Shown here: one piece after another, positions 54,351 through 61,690 of the stretch
Layout: every line of letters begins with the position of its first letter
Position numbering within the stretch: position 1 is the stretch's first letter
Source: Chryseobacterium takakiae
GTDB taxonomy: Bacteria > Bacteroidota > Bacteroidia > Flavobacteriales > Weeksellaceae
DNA: 64,000 nt
Reading direction: 5' to 3'
NCBI RefSeq assembly: GCF_900129385.1
Contig: NZ_FQVO01000002.1
Coordinates: forward strand, 62,001-126,000
Notes under the pieces: generated by a model
Told to the model about the DNA's origin: nothing
The model's database searches: none
The model's input: the letters and a program-made list of their open reading frames with translations, nothing else
Program-made: the position numbers and the translations under genes

Positions 54351-55461
54351 TCCTATTATTTATATAGACCCGAATGGTAAACAGTCAAATGTCACTAACC
54401 CTAGGAAAGGAATGTCTATACCTCCAGGTATGACAGAAAAGGAAGCTCTTAGTCATATTATTACTATTAATGGAAAAAAATATCATAAGTACACACATGA
54501 TGGTTTTGCATGGATTGGCAATAAAATTAATTCAATACTTGGTGGAGATGATGATTTTTTTGTAGAGCATAAAGATTATAACCCTGTATTAGATAATGAA
54601 ATGCATGAGTTTGTTGGTACAGCTGCCGGAGAGTTAACTGGACTTTGGTTTATGAAAGGATTAGGAGCAGTAATCTCTAGAACAGGAACTACAGGAGCGA
54701 GACAAATTTTAGAAAGTTTATGTTTTACAAAAGGTACACTGGTATCCACAGAAAAAGGACTAATTCCAATTGAGGATATTAAAATAGGAGATAAAGTATG
54801 GTCTTATAATGAAGATACTGGCAAAACTGAATTAGAATTTGTGTCAGAATTATTTAGAAATACAACAGAAAGTATTGTTGAAATTACAACAGGGAGTTTA
54901 AAAATACAATGTACACCTAAACATCCTTTCTATGCAAAAGGAACTTGGATAAATGCAGAATATTTAAAAGAAGGTGATTATATTACTTCAATAAAAAACG
55001 AATTAATCAAAATTGATAAAATACGGTTTATAAATTCCCCATTAAAGGTATATAATTTTGAAGTACAAAATAATCATAATTACTATGTTTCAAGAAATCA
55101 AATTTTAGTACATAATCTTTGTTTTAATGGAAAATTTGGTAGAGAATTTTTATATAGAGCTCACTCAACTGCAACAAAGGCATTAGATCATATTTGGTTG
55201 CGTCACGGATTTGATACTGCATTTAGTGGTGTTAGTAAGTTCAGCCCTAATTTGTCAAAGTTAGAAATAAAGGAACTAATTCTCAATTCAATAAAAAATG
55301 CCAATTCACGAACAGACTTAATCATAAAGCCAAATGGTTATATGGATATTTTATATGATACTGGAAAAGTAATAGGAAAAGATGTGAATGGTAATACGAC
55401 GTCCAAAATAATGATACATTTGGATAGTAATTTTAATGTTAGAACAGCATATCCGAAATAA
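54004..55461 (+). CDS. Orphan Hint-pretoxin plus RNase-like toxin, cassette 3
   Basis: The frame correct for the cassette runs from about 54112 to the stop at 55461; the first ~36 residues from 54004 are out-of-frame core. It contains the core end, the same pretoxin segment as cassette 2, a complete Hint domain (Cys at 54721, CFTKGTLVSTEKG; TPKHPFY; VYNFEVQNNHNYYVS; VHN near 55108-55116) and a ~114-residue toxin. The toxin has DHIWLRHGF, SGVSKF, GKVIGKDVNG and VRTAYP, a pattern like bacterial RNase A-like CdiA toxins. Its immunity gene starts 4 bp after the stop. Confidence 0.75.
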   Translation: MVPSGSSGQQFFHYRIRWRSNPEYGVFSKWRNFCRKPYKNSLNSQYKFNGKEMDGETGYYYYGARYYNPRVSLWLNVDPLADYNPFYNSEHYIDGEHNGGVYNSGNLNPYIYCYQNPIIYIDPNGKQSNVTNPRKGMSIPPGMTEKEALSHIITINGKKYHKYTHDGFAWIGNKINSILGGDDDFFVEHKDYNPVLDNEMHEFVGTAAGELTGLWFMKGLGAVISRTGTTGARQILESLCFTKGTLVSTEKGLIPIEDIKIGDKVWSYNEDTGKTELEFVSELFRNTTESIVEITTGSLKIQCTPKHPFYAKGTWINAEYLKEGDYITSIKNELIKIDKIRFINSPLKVYNFEVQNNHNYYVSRNQILVHNLCFNGKFGREFLYRAHSTATKALDHIWLRHGFDTAFSGVSKFSPNLSKLEIKELILNSIKNANSRTDLIIKPNGYMDILYDTGKVIGKDVNGNTTSKIMIHLDSNFNVRTAYPK

Positions 55462-55465
55462 TGTT

Positions 55466-55717
55466 ATGGAAAATGTTTTTTTTATTAAAGAATTGTTTGA
55501 TGATTTGTCAAGTTATGATATATTAACACTTGAGAATCTATTCAACACTATTAAAGATGAGAGGTGTACCACAGTTAATCTTAATAGATTTACTTTTGAA
55601 AAAAAAGGGGGTGATATTTTAATTTCAGATGATGTTTCATATGATGACATAGGTGTTTTTAATATGAATATAGATGAGTTTTTAAAACTTTTATCCTCAA
55701 TAATGAGAAAAGAATAA
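55466..55717 (+). CDS. Putative immunity protein, cassette 3
   Basis: An 83-residue acidic protein (MENVFFIKELFDDLSSYDILTL) beginning 4 bp after the toxin stop. An ATG in another register overlaps the toxin stop, but this start gives the compact frame. No family is recognised. Acidic charge suits binding a basic RNase. Confidence 0.65.
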   Translation: MENVFFIKELFDDLSSYDILTLENLFNTIKDERCTTVNLNRFTFEKKGGDILISDDVSYDDIGVFNMNIDEFLKLLSSIMRKE

Positions 55718-55754
55718 TCCCAATGTCGAGGATTTGTATCCCTATAATAGCAAA

Positions 55755-55779
55755 AAAACTTTGCAATCTGCAAAGTTTT
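55755..55779 (+). repeat. Inter-cassette hairpin, type I (copy b)
   Basis: AAAACTTTGCA-ATC-TGCAAAGTTTT, followed by TTGGAAAGTAGTAATTG. Here the leader is not followed by a type-I core; instead a type-II spacer comes next. Confidence 0.8.
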
Positions 55780-55830
55780 ATTCTTGGAAAGTAGTAATTG
55801 TATATATCTTGTGTATGCAATTAGCGTAAA

Positions 55831-55926
55831 GTACCCCGCTGCACAAAGTCTCCCGATTTTGAGCCGTAAATACAATAAAACGCTAACTTTCGGGCTAGCG
55901 TTTTTAGAAAGGTGTGTATTTTTCGT
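55831..55926 (+). repeat. Inter-cassette spacer, type II (copy a)
   Basis: CCCCGCTGCACAAAGTCTCC, TTTGAGCCGTAAAT, then an AACGCTA/TAGCGTT hairpin with T-run, then GTGTATTTTTCGTATG. The same order recurs at 57476-57566 and 60288-60390, with a partial copy at 60454. Confidence 0.8.
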
Positions 55927-56280
55927 ATGCTGGTAATCAGGAGAAAGATGTAAATTATTATCATCCGGATCATCTGGGCAGCAGTTCTTTCATTACCGGA
56001 TTAGATGGCGAAGTAACCCAGAATATGGAGTACTTCCCAAGTGGAGAAATCTTTGTAGAAACCTAACGAAGTGGTTCGCCGACCCTGTGGAGGCAAAACC
56101 ATAATAAGAATAGCTTAAATAGCCAATACAAGCTTAATGGTAAGGAGTACGATGCCGAGACAGGGTATTATTACTATGGTGCGAGATATTATAACCCTAG
56201 AGTTTCTCTTTGGTTGAATGTTGATCCGCTAGCGGAGAAGTATCCGAGCTGGAGTCCGTATGTTTATACATTTAATAGTC
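55927..56280 (+). repeat. Rhs core copy 4, interrupted
   Basis: It begins GCTGGTAATCAGGAGAAAGATG and encodes YYHPDHLGS to LNVDPLAEKYPSW. The 36-bp insertion is at 56062-56097. The linker is of the AEKYPSWSPYVY type, shared with copy 5. Confidence 0.85.
56062..56097. repeat. 36-bp stop-bearing insertion, copy 4
   Basis: Same sequence and same position as in core copy 2. Confidence 0.9.
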
Positions 56281-57050
56281 CTATTAATTTAATAGATCCT
56301 GATGGAAGGGAGCCTAGTCCAGGGCCAATGTGGAATTATTATAATATACTACAAGGTGGATCATTGAGGTTTGTTAGAAAAACAACTCCTGATTCTTGGA
56401 CAATTCATACTTTCTTTGGGTCAGTCGATTTACCTAATCCAGGAGCTGCAAACTTTCATATACTTTCGGTTGGTTTTGATGAATTAGTATTTTCTACTCA
56501 TAAACAGATGGCAATTTATGCAAATGCAATTGATTGGAATTATTTTAATGAAACACATCATGTACGATTTAATAAAACTTCCGTTTATCAAGGGAAGACT
56601 TATAAAATAGGAAAGACACCGCCTACATTAAGTGAAATAAGGGATAATATTGCGGCAATACAAGAATTGAGTTGTAATTGTGGTGCCGTGTTAATGGGTG
56701 CAATGGCAACAAGACCGAGTAATTATGATGTAATGCCTACTAATATGAAATACGATGCAGGCGCACATGCTCTGGCAAAAGAAATAGGGGGTAAAGCTCA
56801 GGCACGATTTAGATATTCAAATAGAGAATATGATGCTATTTCATCAGAATGGATAGGACAACATAAACCGGGCCTCACAAATTCTTTTGGAAAGAGTTTT
56901 AGAAATCAAGCTAAAGCAACATTTGAGGATGCACAAGCAACAGGAAGAGGAGTGTATTATAAATTTGATTCTAAACCTGCACAGGAAGTAATAAATAAAT
57001 TAGGGGATTATTCTAAAAGATATAATGTTAAACTTAAAATAAAGTATTAA
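56214..57050 (+). CDS. Orphan Rhs tip with restriction-endonuclease-like toxin, cassette 4
   Basis: A 278-residue frame from a TTG within the core (LNVDPLAEKYPSW). After DPDGREPSPGP comes a variable region and a C-terminal ~100 residues with FRYSNREYDAISSEWIGQHKPG, SFRNQAKATFEDAQATGRGVYYKFD and INKLGDYSKRY. The Asp...Gln-x-Lys pattern resembles the D...(E/Q)xK site of restriction-endonuclease-fold DNase toxins. A partner of the Imm7 type follows by 2 bp, which supports the call. The frame is open upstream to the insertion. Confidence 0.72.
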   Translation: MNVDPLAEKYPSWSPYVYTFNSPINLIDPDGREPSPGPMWNYYNILQGGSLRFVRKTTPDSWTIHTFFGSVDLPNPGAANFHILSVGFDELVFSTHKQMAIYANAIDWNYFNETHHVRFNKTSVYQGKTYKIGKTPPTLSEIRDNIAAIQELSCNCGAVLMGAMATRPSNYDVMPTNMKYDAGAHALAKEIGGKAQARFRYSNREYDAISSEWIGQHKPGLTNSFGKSFRNQAKATFEDAQATGRGVYYKFDSKPAQEVINKLGDYSKRYNVKLKIKY

Positions 57051-57052
57051 TT

Positions 57053-57439
57053 ATGTTTGAATACAGAGGGTGGATTGTATTAGCTTTTGATGGCTATGAA
57101 GAAGATTTTTCAAAACTCAAAGATGGTGTAGCAATATTGTCTAAACGTATTAATATCCATAAAAATATAGCACAGTTTAGTCAAATTATCAATTCTAATG
57201 AGAGCTATGAATTATTAATGGTGGGGAATTTAAATCACGAAAATGGATTTTTAGAAGATTTAAAATCGCTGTTAAACTATGTAAAAGAAATTTTACCAGC
57301 ATCTTATGGGCTTTTATTTTTGCGGAATCAGGAAAATGAAGACTTTGATAAATTCTCAGTATTAAGAATGTCAAAAAAAGGAATCGAACTATTAGAAGAC
57401 ACATTGTTAAGTCCATGTTCAGAATTTATTGAAGATTAA
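57053..57439 (+). CDS. Immunity protein of the Imm7 type, cassette 4
   Basis: A 128-residue protein starting MFEYRGWIVLAF and ending LLSPCSEFIED, with ASYGLLFLRNQE in the middle. These three segments match my memory of the Imm7 family, whose members end in a similar SPCxxxIED. It lies 2 bp behind the cassette 4 toxin and should neutralise it. Confidence 0.78.
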   Translation: MFEYRGWIVLAFDGYEEDFSKLKDGVAILSKRINIHKNIAQFSQIINSNESYELLMVGNLNHENGFLEDLKSLLNYVKEILPASYGLLFLRNQENEDFDKFSVLRMSKKGIELLEDTLLSPCSEFIED

Positions 57440-57475
57440 ACTGATAGTATAATGTCCCTCATAACTGAAAAGTCC

Positions 57476-57566
57476 CCACTGCGCAAAGTCTGTTACTTTG
57501 AGCCGTAAATAAAATAAAACGTTAGCTTTCGGGCTAGCGTTTTTAGAAAATTGTGTGTTTTTCGTA
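57476..57566 (+). repeat. Inter-cassette spacer, type II (copy b)
   Basis: CACTGCGCAAAGTCTG, TTTGAGCCGTAAAT and an ACGTTAGC/GCTAGCGT hairpin with T-run, then GTGTTTTTCGTATG. Nearly the same as 55831-55926. Confidence 0.8.
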
Positions 57567-58658
57567 TGTTGCTAATCAGGAGAAAGATACATATTGGTTC
57601 CATCCGGATCATCTGGGCAGCAGTTCTTTTATTACCGGATTAGATGGCGAAGTAACCCAGAATATGGAGTATTTCCCAAGTGGAGAAATTTTTGTAGAAA
57701 ACCATAATAAGGATGGCTTAAACAGTCAATATAAATTTAATGGTAAGGAGCAGGATGCCGAGACAGGATATTATTACTATGGTGCGAGATATTATAACCC
57801 GAGAGTTTCTCTTTGGTTGAATGTTGATCCGCTAGCGGAGAAGTATCCGAGTTGGAGTCCTTATGTGTATTGTGGAAACAACCCTATTAATTACATTGAT
57901 CCTGATGGAATGGATCCGTTACCTGCTTATATGAGAACAGCAGCTATTAGAATTGCAGCAGCAGGTCTTAATAGCGTTGGAGGTGGAGTTGTTAAAGGTA
58001 ATTCAGGAGCAGAAAAATTGATGAATGGCTTAATGATGAATTATGCAGCCAAGCATAATATGACATTAAGACAATGGCAGATATGCAGAATGAAATTAAC
58101 CAATTTTACAATGGTCTAGCTTTAGTGAAAGGATGGCATAGTCCTACATATGAAGGTCTTTATAAGAAGGTGATTAGTAATATGAAATTAAATCACAAAG
58201 GCGTTCAATATGGGACTATTAAAGCAATAAGGGAGGCTGAAAACAATTGGGGTATCTTAGGAACTGCTGGAGAAGTAGCTGCTATGGTTGCTGTAGAAGG
58301 AGGAATGCCTCAAAGTGTTGGTGCTGGACCGAAAGGAGTAAATTCCTCAGCTAGATATTATGACGAAATGTTGGCCAAAAAGTTTACACTTGATGACTTA
58401 AATTCATTTAGAGGAGCAAACTCATCTTCTGTTGCAAATTGGTTAGAAGAAAACGGATGGACTGGAGTTGCTACAAATCCTAATAGAGTGTATTCTGATG
58501 GTATGAGGTATACAAATGGTAATAGAGGTGAGCAAATTAGAATAATGTCTGGCGGTCCAACAAGATCAATACCTGAAAAAAGAGGACCATATATGGAGGC
58601 AAGTTTAAAAGGTAAAAAAACGGTTATTCCATTATCTGGTAACAAAGCATTATATTAG
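57553..58658 (+). pseudogene. Orphan Rhs tip of unknown activity, cassette 5 (one-base deletion)
   Basis: The frame from 57553 covers the core and the first part of the tip and stops at 58119. A second frame beginning MADMQNEINQFYNG (58074) continues to 58658. Adding one A near 58073 would join them (MTLRQMADMQNEI), so this is a single gene with a recent 1-nt loss. The C-terminus has SFRGANSSSVANWLEENGW and RGEQIRIMSGGPTR with GPYMEASLKGKKTVIPLSGN. I do not recognise the toxin family with confidence. Confidence 0.7.
57567..57900 (+). repeat. Rhs core copy 5, intact frame
   Basis: The only downstream core copy without the 36-bp insertion or a deletion: it reads through VENHNKDGLNSQYKFNGKEQDAETG into LNVDPLAEKYPSWSPYVYCG. 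It is therefore the least damaged donor for recombination. Confidence 0.85.
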
Positions 58659-58661
58659 AAA

Positions 58662-58994
58662 ATGAAATATAAAGAAGACATAATATTAATACTTGATAGT
58701 ATTTTAGATGACTATTACTATCTATGGGAATGCTACTATGATTATTGTAAATATAGAAGATCAAAAGAAGATTTATTGCAGTCATTTTCGGAAGCGTTAA
58801 AAGAAGCATATGAAAATAAATTTTTTAATTTTTTTGAAGGAAAAAATTTCGATGGGGATGAAGTACTAATTACAAATTTTTATCTAAATGATTTGACAAT
58901 ACAGGAATTATTAAAATGGGATAATGAATCAAAAATTGAAATAAGAATAGCAACTTCTATTATGGGAATTAAATTTTTAGATATTAACAGATAA
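58662..58994 (+). CDS. Putative immunity protein, cassette 5
   Basis: A 110-residue protein rich in Tyr, Asp and Lys (MKYKEDIILILDSILDDYYYLW), starting 3 bp after the toxin stop. It is intact although the toxin is frameshifted. No known family is recognised. Confidence 0.7.
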   Translation: MKYKEDIILILDSILDDYYYLWECYYDYCKYRRSKEDLLQSFSEALKEAYENKFFNFFEGKNFDGDEVLITNFYLNDLTIQELLKWDNESKIEIRIATSIMGIKFLDINR

Positions 58995-59030
58995 TTTCCC
59001 TGCTATAGCCCCTAAGCTGGCCCCCTAAAC

Positions 59031-59054
59031 TGGCGCGAGCGTCCCGCTCGTGCC
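59031..59054. repeat. REP palindrome 2
   Basis: TGGCGCGAGCG-TCC-CGCTCGTGCC. It lies before the transposase relic and is the inverse of the copy at 59672-59694. An AAAAGTAAGG...CTTTACTTTTTT hairpin separates it from the relic (59079-59103). Confidence 0.75.
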
Positions 59055-59114
59055 AAGAAAAAAGTAATCAAAACAAAAAGTAAGGCTTTTGCTTTACTTT
59101 TTTATATTTATAAA

Positions 59115-59661
59115 ATGAGTAGGAAATATAAATTCAGAGAGAAAGAAGGAGCTTATTTTATAAGTTTTGCTACGGTTTTTTGGATAGATCTTTTTTACGA
59201 GAATAGAGTATTTTGATATTGTGATTGATGCGTTAGACTATTGTAGAAAAAATAAAGGGATGATTATTTTCGGGTATTGTATAATGCCAAGCCACATCCA
59301 TTTAATCTTTCGGTCAGCAGAAGGAAAACCTTCTGAGCTGATCCGGGATTTCAAAGGATTTACTTCCAGGAAACTTATCAAAGCTATACAGGAAAACAAC
59401 CAAGAAAGCCGGAAAGAGTGGCTTTTATGGATGATGAAAAAGGCAGGAGAACGAAGTTTAAATGTCACAAATTATCAGTTATGGCAACAAAATAACAAAC
59501 CTATTGAGATATGGTCTTTGAAGATATTCGAACAAAAATTAGACTATATTCATCAAAATCCAGTAGAAAGTGGTTTTGTTACCGAACCTTAGGAATGGAA
59601 ATACAGCAGTGCAAGAAATTATTGCAACGATTTTGAAGAAGTTTTAAAAATAGATGTAATT
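59115..59661 (+). pseudogene. REP-associated tyrosine transposase (RAYT) relic
   Basis: A Y1-type (IS200-like) transposase that normally acts on REP sequences. The start MSRKYKFREKEGAYFISFATVFWIDLF is followed by a frameshift in a T-run near 59190. The rest reads YCIMPSHIHLIFRS (HuH motif), KPSELIRDFKGFTSRKL and LDYIHQNPVESGFV (catalytic Tyr). A TAG at about 59590 then interrupts before EWKYSSARNYC. Inverted REPs flank it at 59031 and 59672. Confidence 0.85.
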
Positions 59662-59671
59662 TGTGATAAGA

Positions 59672-59694
59672 CACGAGCGAGACGCTCGCGCCAG
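59672..59694. repeat. REP palindrome 3
   Basis: CACGAGCG-AGA-CGCTCGCGCCAG, inverted with respect to REP 2 and closing the RAYT relic. Confidence 0.75.
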
Positions 59695-59708
59695 CAGAGG
59701 TAGTTTAA

Positions 59709-59809
59709 ATGGAAGATCTCCTTTTATGAATTGGATGCTTGATACTTACTCTGATGTAGGACTTTATTATTGGAAAATATTCACTACCAGCAAAAAAATA
59801 ATATTATGA
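59709..59809 (+). pseudogene. 3' remnant of a toxin gene, cassette 6
   Basis: A short open frame (GRSPFMNWMLDTYSDVGLYYW to KIIL, then TGA) ends on the start codon of the following small gene. It looks like the last ~32 codons of a toxin whose 5' part was lost when the REP/RAYT segment came in. The layout (stop overlapping immunity start) matches the other cassettes. Confidence 0.5.
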
Positions 59810-60150
59810 CAAATGAATATTTTATGAAATTATATGAACCTTTAAATGAAGATGATTGGTATATAATTCAAACTAATAAGGGCTTTTACAGTATTAGGAT
59901 AGGCGGAATTAATGTTGAAAGAAAAATAAACATACATAGATATAAATTATTTTATGAGGATATTGAAGCGAAAATTAAACTAGCAGTTACTGATGGCGAA
60001 TGGTCATATATAATTCTGTCAAATGGAAAAGTTCTTTGTTTTGGATTTAACTACGCTGATGAGGAGGGTATAAGTTTTGGTGTTGAGATTAGGAATTTGG
60101 AAGATTTCGATGACTCATTTTTCGCTGAGGATTTTTTTAATAGTATGTGA
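59806..60150 (+). CDS. Putative orphan immunity protein, cassette 6
   Basis: A 114-residue acidic protein (MTNEYFMKLYEPLNEDDWYIIQ) ending in LEDFDDSFFAEDFF. Its ATG overlaps the TGA of the toxin remnant. An upstream start at 59770 would lie inside that remnant. It is a retained immunity gene without an intact partner. Confidence 0.65.
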   Translation: MTNEYFMKLYEPLNEDDWYIIQTNKGFYSIRIGGINVERKINIHRYKLFYEDIEAKIKLAVTDGEWSYIILSNGKVLCFGFNYADEEGISFGVEIRNLEDFDDSFFAEDFFNSM

Positions 60151-60650
60151 GAGTCCGATATCTCAGATTTGTAAACCAATAACGCGGATTTGTAATCTGT
60201 GCTTGTAGTAGCAAAAAAACTTTCCAGCACGCAAGGTTTTTTGTTTTGGAGTAGTAATTATATCTTCAAGTAATGTGAAGGAACAGGATGCCCCCGCTGC
60301 GCAAAGTCTCCCAACTTTGAGCCGTAAATAAAATAAAACGCTAACTTTTGGGCTAGCGTTTTAGAAAGTTGTGTATTTTTCGTATGGTGCTAATCAGGAG
60401 AAAGATGTAAATTATTATCATTCGGATCATCTGGGCAGCAGTTCTTTTATTACCCCAGCTGCGCAAAGTTTGCAACTTTGAGCCATAAATAAAAGAAAAC
60501 TCCCGATAGCGCAGATTTGTAATCCGTGCCTATAATATCAACAAAAACTTTGCAATCTGCAAAGTTTTTGTTGTTGGAAGGTAGTAATTATATATCTTGC
60601 GTATGCAAGTAATGTTGAGTAAAAGGAAATCTATTTGTTCCATCCCAGTC
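60151..60650. repeat. Patchwork of degenerate inter-cassette elements
   Basis: No gene is seen. In order: a diverged type-I hairpin (about 60205-60250), a type-II spacer (60288-60390), a 64-bp core fragment (60391-60454, SDHLGSSSFI), a partial type-II spacer (60454-60500), a good type-I hairpin (ACAAAAACTTTGCA with its complement, 60541-60571) and a diverged core leader (60599-60650). It shows repeated unequal recombination and decay. Confidence 0.75.
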
Positions 60651-60690
60651 ACTTATCTGATTTGCATCTTCTTGGGGAATTCTATTTGGA

Positions 60691-61092
60691 TTGTCAAAAG
60701 CTTTATCAGTTAATAGTATAGGTGTTGCCAGAAGAGCTTTGTTAGATAAAGTAGAAAATATTTTATCATCTTCAGGTAAAAAACCTTATGTTATTTCTGC
60801 TGTTATAGATTCAGAAACAGGAGAAGTATTTTACGGTACCAATAGAACTATAAGTCAATGGATGACGCAAACCCAGTATTAAAATTACAAGTGCCAAAAC
60901 AGAGTTTAGAAGAATGGTCCACATTTAATTGCGCCGAATGTGATGCCTTCAACAAAGCTTTAAATGCTGGTGCAAAATGGAAAACCTAAAAGATATGCAT
61001 ACGATGAAGTTAGAGAATGGAAAATATATAGATTTACAAGATTTAAAAATTGTTTACAAACATTTAAAAGTAAGAAACCAACAAGCGAATGA
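60691..61092 (+). pseudogene. YwqJ-like deaminase toxin, cassette 7 (two frameshifts)
   Basis: Three frames add up to one deaminase-fold toxin: KKPYVISAVIDSETGEVFYGTNR (frame ending 60882), then LKLQVPKQSLEEWSTFNCAECDAFNKALNAGAKW (ending 60989), then YAYDEVREWKIYRF with KNCLQTFKSKKPTSE (stop 61090-61092). The Cys-Ala-Glu of NCAECDAFNKAL is the zinc and catalytic motif of YwqJ-type nucleic-acid deaminases; only one Cys of the second zinc motif (KNCLQTF) is obvious. One extra A in the AAAA after TGG accounts for the second shift. Confidence 0.75.
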
Positions 61093-61595
61093 TGGAAACT
61101 ATTTTTTTTAATAACATATCTATAAATGGTAGATATATATATGGGTATAAATGTTTATTAGAATTTTTAAAGAATAAAGATCTTCCCCGCTTACCTGTAA
61201 GATTAGAAAAAGATATAGAAGAGTTTGTTAGTTCAAATACTTTAGAATTTTGGCATGAGAATATTGAAGAAGTTTTACCAACCATAATACTCAATAATAC
61301 TTATGATTCAGGATATTATGAGATAATAGAGTATAATTATTATATTGAGCTTTTAGAATACTATACAGGTTTAAATAATGAATGTCTAACCTTAATAGAT
61401 AATTTATTATATATTGGAATTAATAATTTATATGGACAATTTAAGTCGGAATTAACATTAAATTATTTAGAAGATATTATCTTAATTATGAAGAGAAATC
61501 AGATAGAACTTCCTCAAATAAATCACATTTTTAGTTTGACTATTGATCAAAAAAATGGATGGGGGAACCGGGTAAAAATGAAAGATTTTTTGTGA
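61089..61595 (+). CDS. Putative immunity protein, cassette 7
   Basis: A 168-residue acidic, helical protein (MMETIFFNNISINGRYIYGYKCLLEFL) overlapping the deaminase stop by 4 nt (ATGA). It is intact and probably neutralises the YwqJ-like deaminase. I recall similar proteins next to such deaminases but cannot name the family. Confidence 0.72.
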   Translation: MMETIFFNNISINGRYIYGYKCLLEFLKNKDLPRLPVRLEKDIEEFVSSNTLEFWHENIEEVLPTIILNNTYDSGYYEIIEYNYYIELLEYYTGLNNECLTLIDNLLYIGINNLYGQFKSELTLNYLEDIILIMKRNQIELPQINHIFSLTIDQKNGWGNRVKMKDFL

Positions 61596-61620
61596 CCTTA
61601 TGTCGGATTTGCAATCCCAC

Positions 61621-61646
61621 GCTGGCGCGATCGTCCCGCTCGTGCC
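61621..61646. repeat. REP palindrome 4
   Basis: GCTGGCGCGATCG-TCC-CGCTCGTGCC, followed by an AAAAAGTAAGG/CCTTACTTTTT hairpin (about 61652-61678), the same arrangement as before the first RAYT relic. Confidence 0.75.
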
Positions 61647-61690
61647 AATAAAAAGTAAGGTAAATGCCTTACTTTTTTTATATAAACAAG

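Noticed and set aside
54721..55116. True self-splicing intein in cassette 3
   Set aside because: The residue after VHN is Leu rather than Cys, Ser or Thr, so cleavage (Hint) rather than splicing is expected.
48857..60650. Regularly repeated blocks that could suggest a CRISPR array
   Set aside because: The repeats are 60 to 400 bp, encode the Rhs core and are separated by genes of about 1 kb; no short direct repeats with uniform spacers and no cas genes are present.
48857..61600. Core copies as insertion sequences
   Set aside because: They lack terminal inverted repeats, target duplications and a transposase; the only transposase remnants belong to REP/RAYT elements.
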